Source: Xanthomonas sp. DAR 34887
GTDB taxonomy: Bacteria; Pseudomonadota; Gammaproteobacteria; Xanthomonadales; Xanthomonadaceae
Reading direction: 5' to 3'
Assembly: GCF_041245805.1 (NCBI RefSeq)
Contig: NZ_CP162490.1
Location: forward strand, 124,001 to 188,000
DNA: 64,000 nucleotides
A program made the translations under genes and the position numbers. This document shows, piece by piece, positions 9,001-16,975 of this stretch (the stretch's first letter is position 1; every line of letters starts with the position of its first letter). The notes under the pieces were generated by a model. The model was not told the DNA's origin. It did no database searches and saw only the letters and a program-made list of their open reading frames with translations.

Positions 9001-9171
9001 CAGCTGGACCTGAGCGTGAGCTATGCGATCACCGACAACCTGTCGATCGGCTTCGAGGCGATCAACATCACCAGCGAGGACGTGCGCTGGCACGGGCGCT
9101 CGAAGAAGCAGGTGATCAAGGTGCTGGACCAGAGCCCGCGCTACACGTTGGGCGTGCGCTACAACTTCTGA
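6007..9171 (+). CDS. TonB-dependent receptor
   Basis: 1054 residues. A signal peptide ends near PAFAQQ (about residue 28), followed by a Q/T-rich linker and a TonB-box-like segment (LDTVSVTGIRNSL, about 52-64). The plug domain shows DAISAEDIGKFPDTNLAESLQRITGISIERRDGEGAQVTARGFG split over residues 78-122, typical of the large receptors of Xanthomonas and Caulobacter. The rest is a 22-stranded-type barrel ending ...YTLGVRYNF with the terminal phenylalanine. ATG 6007 is chosen because the signal peptide begins there; the frame is open far upstream. The substrate is unknown: the LacI-type operators and the SapC/halogenase neighbours suggest a carbohydrate or related plant compound. Confidence 0.93.
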   Translation: MRQQLKKFRSKAMFTFVGGVLVINPAFAQQAPQTQAQTQTSQQSSADATTLDTVSVTGIRNSLNQSMGIKRDNAGVVDAISAEDIGKFPDTNLAESLQRITGISIERRDGEGAQVTARGFGPQFNAVTLNGRVIPGADAFGAPGAVPIGGVDGGTRAFNFAQLASEAITGLEVYKTSRANAPSGGIGATINILTDRPFNHKGLVASGGVKAAYDDSQPFDNKVTPEVSGIFSYTNPDKTWGIGLSGSYQKRRGGSVQATENAWNIQRWTGTDPALRPDANVQNAPAIGQLYGMPNDLRYAFADFERERLNGQAVVQFAPTDSLTLTLDYTYSSNEIREDRGEQGIWLQRANSFTDLVFDTGQAVATPVYLRDVPNGAKDFGMEQQRNMQKYKLGSLGFNADWQATDRLRLTFDAHDSKTQSLPNDPLTGGSATYFSFAGTNNCTGGTQCGGQWAQELFFNNSLPIGARTWYPTAADSIAGTNGLLNQDFSPAELGSQVLRIYYQSQVTEVKEGRVDGQFDFDNGRFQFGVDSAKTTMHRRTSDTYSTLGDWGVANAGNEPGMQALLQPVGITGMFNDFNASGAAPHAWRGNADQLAQWAGDTYGATTRYNPLFSADNQVEEKTRAAYMQLEFDGTLGSMTTNTRIGVRYEKTDVVSTSQVATPTALEWQANNDFQLLRSDEVQPFSEKHSYSYVLPNLDFSINLTDELKARASFGQSIARAPYSNLLAGPTPGTPSGSILINPSTRASGSAQNPSLDPLESNNLDLALEWYFADASYVSVTFWDKRVSNFIGTSVTRENLYGLRDPTSGPDAQAALAFLQSGACAAQVAAAGNDVAAACSANDTSLFSAVAMLRNAAATGGLGAYNGSSAQSLALENAYDLVGEADDPLYEFDVSRPVNQNKAKIHGWELGGQYFFGDTGFGIYANYTIVKGDVGFDNTVLDRDQFALLGLSDTANAMLMYEKYGWSARLAWNWRDEYLIAANQDGSNRNPYYVEPYQQLDLSVSYAITDNLSIGFEAINITSEDVRWHGRSKKQVIKVLDQSPRYTLGVRYNF

Positions 9172-9307
9172 GCCCGGCGGGCCGCGCGCGGCGATGGCCG
9201 CGTGCGGCAGCGGTCACCGCGCCGCAGCGCGTCTTGCGGCCGCGGCGCTTTGCTGCAATGGTCGCGTGGCAACCACCCAGTTCCGCCACCGATCCGCTGG
9301 AGTCCAG

Positions 9308-10069
9308 ATGGCCCGATACGAATTGCTCAACAACGTGGCCCACCAGGACCTGCGCGTGATCCTGCGGTTCGGCCCGGAGTTCGGCGACGCCGCCGGCGTG
9401 GTACAGGCGTTCCCGACCGAATACGCCGAGTTGCAGCGCGAATATCCGATCCTGTTGCGCAAGGACCCGGGCGGACGCTTCGAGTCGGTCGCGCTGCTGG
9501 GCTTCGAGCAGCAGGAAAACCTGTTCCTGCAGGGCGCGCACTGGAATGCGGCGTACCTGCCCGGCATCGTCGCCAAGGGTCCGTTCCTGATCGGATTCCA
9601 GGAGCAGCACGAGGACGGCGTGCTGCGCCGCGAACCGGTGATCCACGTCGATCTGGACCACCCGCGGGTCAGCTTCAGCGAAGGCGAGCGGGTGTTCCTG
9701 CCGCAGGGCGGGCACAGCCCCTACCTGGAGCACATCATCACCGTGCTGCGCGGCATCCGCGACGGCGTGGAGGGCAGCGAGGCCATGTTCGCCGCCTTCG
9801 ATGCGCTGGGCCTGATCCAGCCGCTGCGCATCGACGTGCAGCTCGGGCACGCGCACAACGTGCATCTGGCCGGGCTGTACGGGATCGACCGCGAACGGCT
9901 GGCCGCGCTCGATGCGCCGTCGCTGCATGGGCTGCACCGCGCCGGCTATCTGGAAGGCGCCTATCTGCTGCTGGCGTCGCTGCACAACATGCGCCGGCTG
10001 ATGGCCGAGAAGCAGCGCCGCCTGCAGCAGGTGGGCGTGGACGCGGTCGCCTCCGGGCAGGCCGCCTGA
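9308..10069 (+). CDS. SapC family protein
   Basis: 253 residues. It begins MARYELLNNVAHQDLRV and contains FPTEYAELQREYPILLRKD and VALLGFEQQENLFL, typical of SapC-like proteins found beside TonB receptors in Xanthomonas and Caulobacter. No signal peptide or membrane helix is visible, so it is probably cytoplasmic. The name derives from a Campylobacter surface-layer-associated gene, and no biochemical role is established. It is second in the receptor operon, 136 bp after the receptor stop. ATG 9308 follows an upstream in-frame region that looks non-coding. Confidence 0.85.
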   Translation: MARYELLNNVAHQDLRVILRFGPEFGDAAGVVQAFPTEYAELQREYPILLRKDPGGRFESVALLGFEQQENLFLQGAHWNAAYLPGIVAKGPFLIGFQEQHEDGVLRREPVIHVDLDHPRVSFSEGERVFLPQGGHSPYLEHIITVLRGIRDGVEGSEAMFAAFDALGLIQPLRIDVQLGHAHNVHLAGLYGIDRERLAALDAPSLHGLHRAGYLEGAYLLLASLHNMRRLMAEKQRRLQQVGVDAVASGQAA

Positions 10070-10074
10070 ACGGG

Positions 10075-11094
10075 GTGGACGCGTTGGCGGCGATTGCCGA
10101 GCGCAACGATTGCCGGGGCGGCACCTTGCCGCTGGCCGACCTGCTCGCCGCCGGCGAACCGGTGGTGCTGCGTGGCGTGGCGCGCGACTGGACACTGGTG
10201 CAGGCTGGCCTGCGCGGCACGCGCGAGGCGATGGACCTGTTGCGCGGGCACAGCAACGGCCGCCCGCTGCAGTACTCCTACGGCGCGCCGGAGATCGCCG
10301 GCCGGCCGTTCTACAACGACGACTTCACCGCGCTGAACTTCGACGTGCGGCGCAGCGACCTGCACGGCCTGCTGGAGGCGATCGCCGCGCATCTGGACGA
10401 TCCGCGGCCGCCGGCCTACTACCTGGCCTCGCTGCCGGTGGACGACAGCCTGCCGGGCTTCCGCGACGGCAACGATGTGGACTTCGCCGCGCACGGCGTG
10501 CAGGTGCGGCCGAGCATCTGGATCGGCAACCGCACCACCGCGTCCTGCCACTACGATGCGCCGAACAACCTGGCCTGCTGCGCGGTCGGCCGGCGCCGTT
10601 TCACCGTGTTCCCGCCGGAGCAGATCGGCAATCTCTATCCCGGCCCGCTGGAGCCGACCCCGGGCGGACAGGCGATCAGCGTGGTGGATTTCGCCGCGCC
10701 GGACTTCGCCCGCTATCCGCGCTTCGGCGAGGCGCTGGCGCATGGCCGCAGCGCGGTGCTGGAACCGGGCGACGCGCTGTTCCTGCCCAGCCTGTGGTGG
10801 CATCACGTGGAAGGGCTGGAGCCGTTCAACGTGCTGGTCAACTACTGGTGGAGCAGCGCGCCGGCCCATCTGCCGGCGCCGATGCAGGCGCTGTATCACG
10901 CGCTGTGGGCGATTCGCGACCGGCCCGAGGCGGAGAAGGCGGCGTGGCGGGAGATCTTCGACTACTACGTGTTCGGCCCGGCCGCGCGCGCCGGCGCGCA
11001 TCTGCCGGCGCCGGCGCGGCACCTGCTCGGGCCGATCGACGACACCCAGGCGCGGCAGCTGCGCGCGATGCTGCTGGCCAAGCTCAACCGCTGA
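10075..11094 (+). CDS. Cupin-like (JmjC/Cupin_8) Fe(II)/2-oxoglutarate oxygenase-like protein
   Basis: About 339 residues from GTG 10075, which lies five bases after the sapC-like stop, suggesting translational coupling; TTG 10084 is an alternative. The double-stranded beta-helix core shows ASCHYDAPNNLACCAVGRRRFTVFPP, with the HxD iron ligands near residue 159, and LFLPSLWWHHVEGL, with the distal histidine near 241. This HxD...H set fits iron- and 2-oxoglutarate-dependent hydroxylases of the Cupin_8 family. The substrate is unknown. It is the third gene of the TonB receptor / SapC / cupin / halogenase cluster. Confidence 0.8.
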   Translation: MDALAAIAERNDCRGGTLPLADLLAAGEPVVLRGVARDWTLVQAGLRGTREAMDLLRGHSNGRPLQYSYGAPEIAGRPFYNDDFTALNFDVRRSDLHGLLEAIAAHLDDPRPPAYYLASLPVDDSLPGFRDGNDVDFAAHGVQVRPSIWIGNRTTASCHYDAPNNLACCAVGRRRFTVFPPEQIGNLYPGPLEPTPGGQAISVVDFAAPDFARYPRFGEALAHGRSAVLEPGDALFLPSLWWHHVEGLEPFNVLVNYWWSSAPAHLPAPMQALYHALWAIRDRPEAEKAAWREIFDYYVFGPAARAGAHLPAPARHLLGPIDDTQARQLRAMLLAKLNR

Positions 11095-11160
11095 GCACGG
11101 ACCCTCAAGGCCGCGCGCCGCCGCGCGCCACCCATCCATCACCGCAGGAGAGACGACGCA

Positions 11161-12684
11161 ATGGCCCAGATACGCAAGGTGGTGATCGCAGGCGGCGGCA
11201 CGGCAGGCTGGATCGCCGGTTGCGCGCTGGCGCACCAGTTCCGCGACCTGCTGGACATCACCCTGATCGAATCCGAGCAGATCGGCACGGTCGGCGTCGG
11301 CGAATCCACGGTGCCGCCGATCCGCAGCTTCCATCGCTTCCTTCAGATCGACGAGCAGGAGTTCCTGCGTGCCGTGGCCGGCACCTTCAAGCTCTCCATC
11401 TCCTTCGAGAACTGGCCACGCCACGGCGAGCGCTACATCCACCCGTTCGGCATCACCGGGCAAAGCACCCTGGTCTGCGCGTTCCACCATTTCTGGCTGG
11501 AGGCGCAGCGGCGCGGGATGGTTTCCGAGCTGGGCGACTACTGCCTGGAAACGGTGGCCTCGCGCGTGGACCGCTTCGCGCCGCAGCAGTCGCCGCCGGT
11601 CAACTACGCCTACCACCTGGACGCCGGGCTGTACGCGCGCCTGCTGCGCGGCCACGCCGAGCGCCACGGCCTCAAGCGCGTGGAGGGCAAGATCCAGCAG
11701 GTGCGGCAGCACGCCGAGAGCGGCTTCGTCGAGGCGCTGCTGCTGGAAGACGGCACGCTGATCGAAGGCGACCTGTTCATCGACTGCACCGGTTTCCGCG
11801 GCCTGCTGATCGAGCAGACCCTGCACACCGGCTACGAAGACTGGAAGCAGTGGCTGCCCTGCGATCGCGCGGTGGCGGTGCAGACCGAGGCGGTGGCGGC
11901 GCCGGTACCGTACACCCGTGCGATCGCCCATGCCGCCGGCTGGCGCTGGCATATCCCGTTGCAGCACCGCGTCGGCTGCGGGCTGGTGTTTTCCAGCGCG
12001 CACCTGTCCGACGACGAAGCGCGCGCCAAGCTGCTGCACGACGCCGCCGCGCCGCCGATCAAGGACCCGTGGCTGGTGCCGTTCCGCACCGGCCGGCGGT
12101 GCAAGGCCTGGAACAAGAACGTGGTGTCGTTGGGCCTGGCCAGCGGCTTCATCGAACCGCTGGAATCCACCAGCATCCACCTGACCATCGCCGCGGTGAT
12201 GCGGCTGATCACCCTGTTCCCGACCGATGGCATCGCGCCGTCGATGGCGGAGATCTACAACGCCGTCAGCCGCGCCGAGATGGAGCACGTGCGCGATTTC
12301 ATCATCCTGCACTACCACGCCAACCAGCGCGATGAACCGATGTGGCGGGCCTGCCGCGAGATGACGTTGCCCGATTCGCTGCAGCAGCGGCTACAGGCCT
12401 GGCGCGAGCGCGCGCATGCCTGGCAGGGCGCCGACGAACTGTTCCGGGTGGATTCGTGGATCCACGTGCTGCTCGGCCAGGGCATCGTGCCGGCGCAGCA
12501 CCACCTGCTGGCGCGCGCGCTGCCGGATCAGCAACTGCAGCAGTTGCTCGACACGATCCGCCAGCCCATCGACCGCGCGGTGGCGCAGATGCCGTCGCAA
12601 CAGGATTTCATCGCGCGCTATTGCCAGGCCGGGCCGGAGGTATGGGCAGGGCGGACGCCGGTTGCGGCGTCGGTATCGGCATGA
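11161..12684 (+). CDS. Flavin-dependent tryptophan halogenase-like protein
   Basis: 507 residues with a good AGGAGAG ribosome site. It has the FAD-binding GGGTAGW near residue 11, GVGESTVPP, and the halogenase signature WRWHIP near 261. A lysine in GTFKLSISFENW (about 77) corresponds to the catalytic lysine of PrnA, and a glutamate in IEPLESTSIHLT (about 335) to its catalytic glutamate. So the residues needed for flavin halogenation appear intact. Such genes recur next to TonB receptors in Xanthomonas and Caulobacter, where no halogenated product is known. A flavin reductase partner is not in the window. The true substrate may not be free tryptophan. Confidence 0.85.
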   Translation: MAQIRKVVIAGGGTAGWIAGCALAHQFRDLLDITLIESEQIGTVGVGESTVPPIRSFHRFLQIDEQEFLRAVAGTFKLSISFENWPRHGERYIHPFGITGQSTLVCAFHHFWLEAQRRGMVSELGDYCLETVASRVDRFAPQQSPPVNYAYHLDAGLYARLLRGHAERHGLKRVEGKIQQVRQHAESGFVEALLLEDGTLIEGDLFIDCTGFRGLLIEQTLHTGYEDWKQWLPCDRAVAVQTEAVAAPVPYTRAIAHAAGWRWHIPLQHRVGCGLVFSSAHLSDDEARAKLLHDAAAPPIKDPWLVPFRTGRRCKAWNKNVVSLGLASGFIEPLESTSIHLTIAAVMRLITLFPTDGIAPSMAEIYNAVSRAEMEHVRDFIILHYHANQRDEPMWRACREMTLPDSLQQRLQAWRERAHAWQGADELFRVDSWIHVLLGQGIVPAQHHLLARALPDQQLQQLLDTIRQPIDRAVAQMPSQQDFIARYCQAGPEVWAGRTPVAASVSA

Positions 12685-12915
12685 CGCGCAATGGTGTGGA
12701 GACCGGCGCGCAGGCCGCGGCGCTTGCGCCAGGCTGCGCGGGACCGATCGGTAGCCCCGTAAGCGTTGCCTGATCTTTCCGCGGTGCACTCGCGCCGTGC
12801 CCGCGGACTGGTTCGCGCGACCGGGGCGCTACCCTTCGGCGTGCGCGGCCGGCATAGCGTCCCGAGCGCCTGTCCACGCACTGTTCTCCGCAGCGACGAT
12901 CCCCGGGAGGCTGCC

Positions 12916-13416
12916 GTGCACACGCCAACGACAAACGCCTGCCCGGATCCGGCAGCGCCGTCGCGCTACCCGTCCGGCTATCCGCCGACCGGCGGGCGCG
13001 CGCGATTCTTCATCGGCGTCAGGTGGCTCGGCCCGGACCTGTCGTTCTTCGGGCGACTCGGCGCCCAGCAGCAAGCGCGCAGCGCCGCGTCGCTGGATCT
13101 GTGGGGCGGCGGAGCGCGGCAGCAGGCGGCGCGCGTGACCGGCGCGATCCTGGCGCGCCGCCTGCGCTGGCCCGGCCCCTGTTTTCTGCCCGACGACGCG
13201 TTCGCCGTCGTCTGCGACGGACCGCGCTTCGGCGTGCTGGACATCGACTACGACGTCGAAGACGCGATCGGCGAAATCCAGGAGCAGCTCGGGATCGCGA
13301 TGCCGGCCTGCTTCTGGGAGGGGACCGCGACGCAGACCCTGGGCGAGGTGGTCGACGCGCTGCTGGCGGCGGGGGCGTGCGCTGGCGAAGCCTGCACGCC
13401 GCAGGCGTCGGGCTGA
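12916..13416 (+). CDS. Hypothetical protein
   Basis: About 166 residues from GTG 12916, chosen because GGGAGG sits five bases upstream; the open frame extends back to 12766, but that part is arginine-rich and unlike a protein. The sequence has a proline-rich start, then a compact domain: RARFFIGVRWLGPDLSFFGRL, a low-complexity middle, and PCFLPDDAFAVVCDGPRFGVLDIDYDVEDAIGEIQEQLG with an acidic beta-rich look. There is no signal peptide or membrane segment. It stands alone between the halogenase and dipeptidase genes, with no recognised family. Confidence 0.6.
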   Translation: MHTPTTNACPDPAAPSRYPSGYPPTGGRARFFIGVRWLGPDLSFFGRLGAQQQARSAASLDLWGGGARQQAARVTGAILARRLRWPGPCFLPDDAFAVVCDGPRFGVLDIDYDVEDAIGEIQEQLGIAMPACFWEGTATQTLGEVVDALLAAGACAGEACTPQASG

Positions 13417-13561
13417 GCGGCATCAGGCGCAACGGCCGGGACCGAGCGAAGCGGACGGCGGGCGTTGCCACCCCGATGCGCGCACCTACCCGCCGTGGCG
13501 GGTCGCCGCAGGCGTGGCATGGCTATCATCGAACCGCCGCTCTTTCCGGGAATTCCTGCGC

Positions 13562-14812
13562 ATGAACCTGCACGCCCTTGCTCTTTCCCTGTCGCTGGCG
13601 CTGGCCGCGGCGTTGCCGGCACACGCCGTCGAGTTCACCAAAGCGGAATTGGCGCGCGCCACCGCGCTGCAACAGCGCCTGCTGACGCTGGATTCGCATC
13701 TGGATACGCCGGCCAATTTCGAGCGCGGCGATTTCGACATGATGGCCGCGCATGCCGGCAATCGCCTGGCGCAGGTGGACTATCCGCGCATGGTGGCCGG
13801 CGCGCTGGACGGCGGCTTCTGGGCCATCTACACCGGCCAGGGCGACCGCAGCGCGCAGGCGCACCTGGACGATCGCGACGCGGGGCTGCAGCGCCTGATG
13901 GCGATCCACGCGTTGCTCGCGGCTCATCCGGAGCAGTTCGGCATGGCCACCACGCCGGCCGATGCGGCGCGGATCAAGGCGGCCGGCAAGCGCGTGGTCT
14001 ACCTGAGCATGGAGAACGCCAGCCCGCTGGTCGCCGATCCCACGCTGCTGCGCTTCTACTATGCGCAAGGCCTGCGGCTGATGAGCACGGCGCATTTCCT
14101 CAACAACGAGTTCGCCGATTCGGCCACCGATCCGAAGGGGCCGGAATGGCAGGGCCTGAGTCCCGCCGGGCGGGCGCTGGTGCAGCAGGCGCAGAAGCTG
14201 GGCATCGTCATCGATCAGTCGCATGCCTCCGACGCGGTGTTCGACCAGTTGATCGCGCTGTCGCCGGTGCCGATCCTGCTCTCGCACAGCGGCGCGCGCG
14301 CGGTGCACGCGCATCCGCGCAACATCGACGATGCGCGGCTGAAGGTGCTGGCCGCGCATGGCGGGGTGATCCAGATGAATTCCTACGGCGGTTATCTGAT
14401 CGACAACGGCGCCAGCCCCGAGCGCAAGGCGGCCGAGCAGGCGTTGCTCGCCCGATACGGCGGCTGGGAGCATCTGCAACTGGCCGACGGGCTCAAGCTC
14501 GGCGAAGAGATGAAGGCGCTGGACGCTAAGTATCCGGTGCGGCAGGCGACGCTGGACGACTTCTTCGCGCATCTGGAGCATGTGTTGACGCTGATCGGTC
14601 CCGAGCACGTGGGCATCGGCATGGACTGGGATGGCGGCGGCGGCGTAGTCGGCATGGAGGATGTGTCCGACCTGCCCAAGATCACCGCGTGGTTGCTGCG
14701 CAAGGGCTATAGCGAGCAGCAGATCGCCGCCATCTGGGGCGGCAACGTGCTGCGGGTGATGCAGCAGGCGCAGGACTGGGCGGCGGCGCAGAAGCGCGCC
14801 GGAGCGTCCTGA
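13562..14812 (+). CDS. Exported membrane-dipeptidase-type (M19) dipeptidase
   Basis: 416 residues. ATG 13562 starts a clear signal peptide (MNLHALALSLSLALAAALPAHA), so the upstream start at 13514 is rejected. The zinc ligands of renal-dipeptidase-like enzymes are visible: HxD in LDSHLDTP (residues 46 and 48), Glu in LSMENASPL, His in IDQSHASD and His in LLSHSGARAV. Near the C-terminus it has GIGMDWDGGGGVVGMEDVSDLP, typical of the family. It probably cleaves dipeptides in the periplasm. It is a single gene, 145 bases from the previous gene, and no operon partner is apparent. Confidence 0.9.
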   Translation: MNLHALALSLSLALAAALPAHAVEFTKAELARATALQQRLLTLDSHLDTPANFERGDFDMMAAHAGNRLAQVDYPRMVAGALDGGFWAIYTGQGDRSAQAHLDDRDAGLQRLMAIHALLAAHPEQFGMATTPADAARIKAAGKRVVYLSMENASPLVADPTLLRFYYAQGLRLMSTAHFLNNEFADSATDPKGPEWQGLSPAGRALVQQAQKLGIVIDQSHASDAVFDQLIALSPVPILLSHSGARAVHAHPRNIDDARLKVLAAHGGVIQMNSYGGYLIDNGASPERKAAEQALLARYGGWEHLQLADGLKLGEEMKALDAKYPVRQATLDDFFAHLEHVLTLIGPEHVGIGMDWDGGGGVVGMEDVSDLPKITAWLLRKGYSEQQIAAIWGGNVLRVMQQAQDWAAAQKRAGAS

Positions 14813-14975
14813 GGCCGGCGCCGGCGCGGCGGCCGTTTCGCGCGATCGCGCCTGAGAACGGCGCGCGCGATCCGGCGCCCGTCGATGGCCCAGGACCAGC
14901 GCGGCCCCAGTGTCGGCATGCGTGGCGCCGCACGTGCCGAACCGGCACCGTCGCATCGGCTAGCATCGGGCGACC

Positions 14976-16127
14976 ATGAAGATCGTCATCGCTCCCGATT
15001 CGTTCAAGGAAAGCCTGTCCGCGCTGGAGGTGGCCACGCAGATCGAGGCGGGGTTTCGCCAGGTATTTCCGGCGTGGACCTACGTCAAGGTGCCGCTCGC
15101 CGACGGCGGCGAGGGCACGGTCGCGGCGCTGGTCGCGGCCACCGGCGGGCGCATCGTCGGCCGCACGGTGACCGGGCCGCTGGGCGTGCCGGTCGAGGCC
15201 TTCTTCGGCATCACCGGCGATGGCCGCACCGCCATCGTCGAAATGGCCGCGGCGAGCGGGCTGGCGCTGGTGCCGCAGGCGCGGCGCGACCCGTTGGCCG
15301 CCACCAGCTACGGCGTCGGCGAGCTGATCCTGGCGGCGCTGGATGCCGGCGCGCGCACGCTCATCGTCGGTGTCGGCGGCAGCGCCAGCAACGACGGCGG
15401 CGCCGGCATGGCGCAGGCGCTGGGCGTGCGCCTGCTCGACGCGCAGGGCCATGCGCTGGATCCCGGCGCGGGCGGCGCTGCGCTGGCGCGGCTGGCGCGC
15501 ATCGACGCCAGCGGCCTGGACCTACGTTTGCGACAGTGCGCGATCGAGGTCGCCTGCGATGTCGACACTCCACTGACCGGGCCGGCGGGCGCCTCGGCGG
15601 TGTTCGGTCCGCAGAAGGGCGCCACGCCGGCGCTGGTGGCCGAACTCGACGCCAACCTGCAGCACTACGCCGCGGTGATCGAAGCCGACCTGGGGGTCGC
15701 GGTCGCCGGGGTGCCGGGCGGCGGCGCCGGCGGCGGTCTGGGCGCTGCGCTGGTCGCGTTTCTGGGCGCGCAGCTGCGGCCAGGCGTGGACATCGTCGCC
15801 GACGCGCTGGGGCTGGACGCGCTGGTGGCCGCTGCCGACCTGGTGATCACCGGCGAGGGCCGCCTCGACGGCCAGAGCGTCCACGGCAAGACGCCGCTCG
15901 GCGTGGCCCGCATCGCCAGGCGCCACGGCAAGCCGGTGGTCGCGATCGCCGGCGCTCTGGGGACCGGGGCCGAGCTCGCGCATGCGCACGGCATCGACGC
16001 GATGTTCGGCGCGGTGCAGCGCGCCTGCCCGCTGCAGCAGGCGCTGGCCGAGGCCGCGGCGAACCTGCGGCTGGCAGCCAGGAACGTGGCCGAGGCGATC
16101 AGGATCGGACGCGACCTGGGCCGCTGA
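14976..16127 (+). CDS. glxK: Glycerate kinase (GlxK/GarK type)
   Basis: 383 residues, normal length for the family. It begins MKIVIAPDSFKESLSALEVA, the signature of the class, and contains PLADGGEGTVAALV, GVGGSASNDGGAGMAQALG, the Gly-rich GVPGGGAGGGLGAAL, and DLVITGEGRLDGQSVHGKTPLGVARIA. It phosphorylates D-glycerate with ATP to a phosphoglycerate (2-phosphoglycerate in E. coli enzymes), feeding glyoxylate- or glucarate-derived carbon into glycolysis. No glyoxylate carboligase or tartronate reductase lies nearby. The gene is followed by a palindromic repeat rather than another gene. Confidence 0.92.
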   Translation: MKIVIAPDSFKESLSALEVATQIEAGFRQVFPAWTYVKVPLADGGEGTVAALVAATGGRIVGRTVTGPLGVPVEAFFGITGDGRTAIVEMAAASGLALVPQARRDPLAATSYGVGELILAALDAGARTLIVGVGGSASNDGGAGMAQALGVRLLDAQGHALDPGAGGAALARLARIDASGLDLRLRQCAIEVACDVDTPLTGPAGASAVFGPQKGATPALVAELDANLQHYAAVIEADLGVAVAGVPGGGAGGGLGAALVAFLGAQLRPGVDIVADALGLDALVAAADLVITGEGRLDGQSVHGKTPLGVARIARRHGKPVVAIAGALGTGAELAHAHGIDAMFGAVQRACPLQQALAEAAANLRLAARNVAEAIRIGRDLGR

Positions 16128-16201
16128 CCGGATCGCGGCGCCGCCCCCGCAAGCGACGCGCGCATGTGGGCGTCTGCAGCGTCAGCAAGCTGTTCCGCAA
16201 G

Positions 16202-16238
16202 CCCCTCTCCCACCGGGAGAGGGGTTGGGGTGAGGGTA
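16202..16238 (+). repeat. Palindromic repeat type A
   Basis: CCCCTCTCCCACCGGGAGAG followed by GGGTTGGGGTGAGGGTACG. Copies are at 40308-40352, at 40448-40466 (interrupted by the IS at 40467), at 48819-48856 (inside recB) and reversed at 51064-51101. The inner part forms a CTCTCCC/GGGAGAG hairpin. Confidence 0.75.
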
Positions 16239-16350
16239 CGGCGCGAAAGCGACCCGCGAAGTCCGATTCCTACACAACCCACAGCCGAGACCATGCGCAC
16301 CAGTTTGGTGCCAGCCCGGTCAAGCATGGTGCGCAGCCGCCCCATTCAGC

Positions 16351-16369
16351 TACAATGTAAACGATTACA
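16351..16369 (+). promoter_or_regulatory. Promoter -10 with LacI-type operator-like palindrome
   Basis: TACAAT at 16351-16356 resembles a -10 hexamer. It is overlapped at its last base by TGTAAACGATTACA (16356-16369), a palindrome of the LacI/GalR operator type with a central CG. It ends about 19 bases before the DUF2628 start, so a repressor bound here would block transcription. The match is by eye only. Confidence 0.4.
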
Positions 16370-16387
16370 AAAAGGAATTGCCTCTCC

Positions 16388-16792
16388 ATGAGTACCCAGA
16401 ATCTTCCCGAGCGCGCGCCGCTCAGCCCGAAGTGGCAGTTCCGCTTCGACTTCTTCGACCGCCACGGCGGGCCGGCCTCGCCCGGTTTCAAGCCGGCGTT
16501 CAAGGCGCTGCCGTCGTTCGGCGACCGCCTGAAGATCAACATGAATTTCTTCGCGTTCTTCTTCGGCTGGATCTACTTCTTCATCCTCGGCCTGTGGCGC
16601 AAGGCGATCGTGCTAATCGGCATCTCGGTGCTGATCGGCGTGCTGTCGTTCTTCCTGCCGAAGATGTTCGTCAACGGCCTGGGCGTGGCGTATTCGGTGC
16701 TGGTCGGCATGATCGCCAACTACGCCTACTACCTGGAAGTGCGGAAGGGCAGCACCAGCTGGAACCCCTTCGAAGGCATGCGCTGGTGGTAA
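16388..16792 (+). CDS. DUF2628 family small membrane protein
   Basis: 134 residues. A soluble N-terminal half (KWQFRFDFFDRHGGPASPGFKPAFKALP) is followed by three hydrophobic segments: NFFAFFFGWIYFFILGLW, AIVLIGISVLIGVLSFFL and VNGLGVAYSVLVGMIANYAYYL. It ends with an aromatic GMRWW tail. The pattern of W/F-rich helices after a K-rich region fits DUF2628. Its function is unknown, and it is probably an inner membrane protein. AAGGAATTG precedes the ATG. Confidence 0.7.
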   Translation: MSTQNLPERAPLSPKWQFRFDFFDRHGGPASPGFKPAFKALPSFGDRLKINMNFFAFFFGWIYFFILGLWRKAIVLIGISVLIGVLSFFLPKMFVNGLGVAYSVLVGMIANYAYYLEVRKGSTSWNPFEGMRWW

Positions 16793-16975
16793 TCCGCCGG
16801 TCGCGCCGCGCCGGCTGAGTCCGCGCGGCGCGATCAGCGCCGTCATCCATTCCCGCGGCGATCCGCTCGGGAGTGACGCATGTCCCCGCCACGACGCAAC
16901 GCTGTGTCGTGGCGCGACGGCTTGAGTCCACCGGCCTTGGCGCCTACCGTGGCGCCTTCGCTGCCAGGCTCCCCC

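Noticed and set aside
5914..9093. A 1059-codon antisense frame across the TonB receptor gene
   Set aside because: Same cause as above: high GC with strong third-position bias. The plus strand encodes a textbook receptor.
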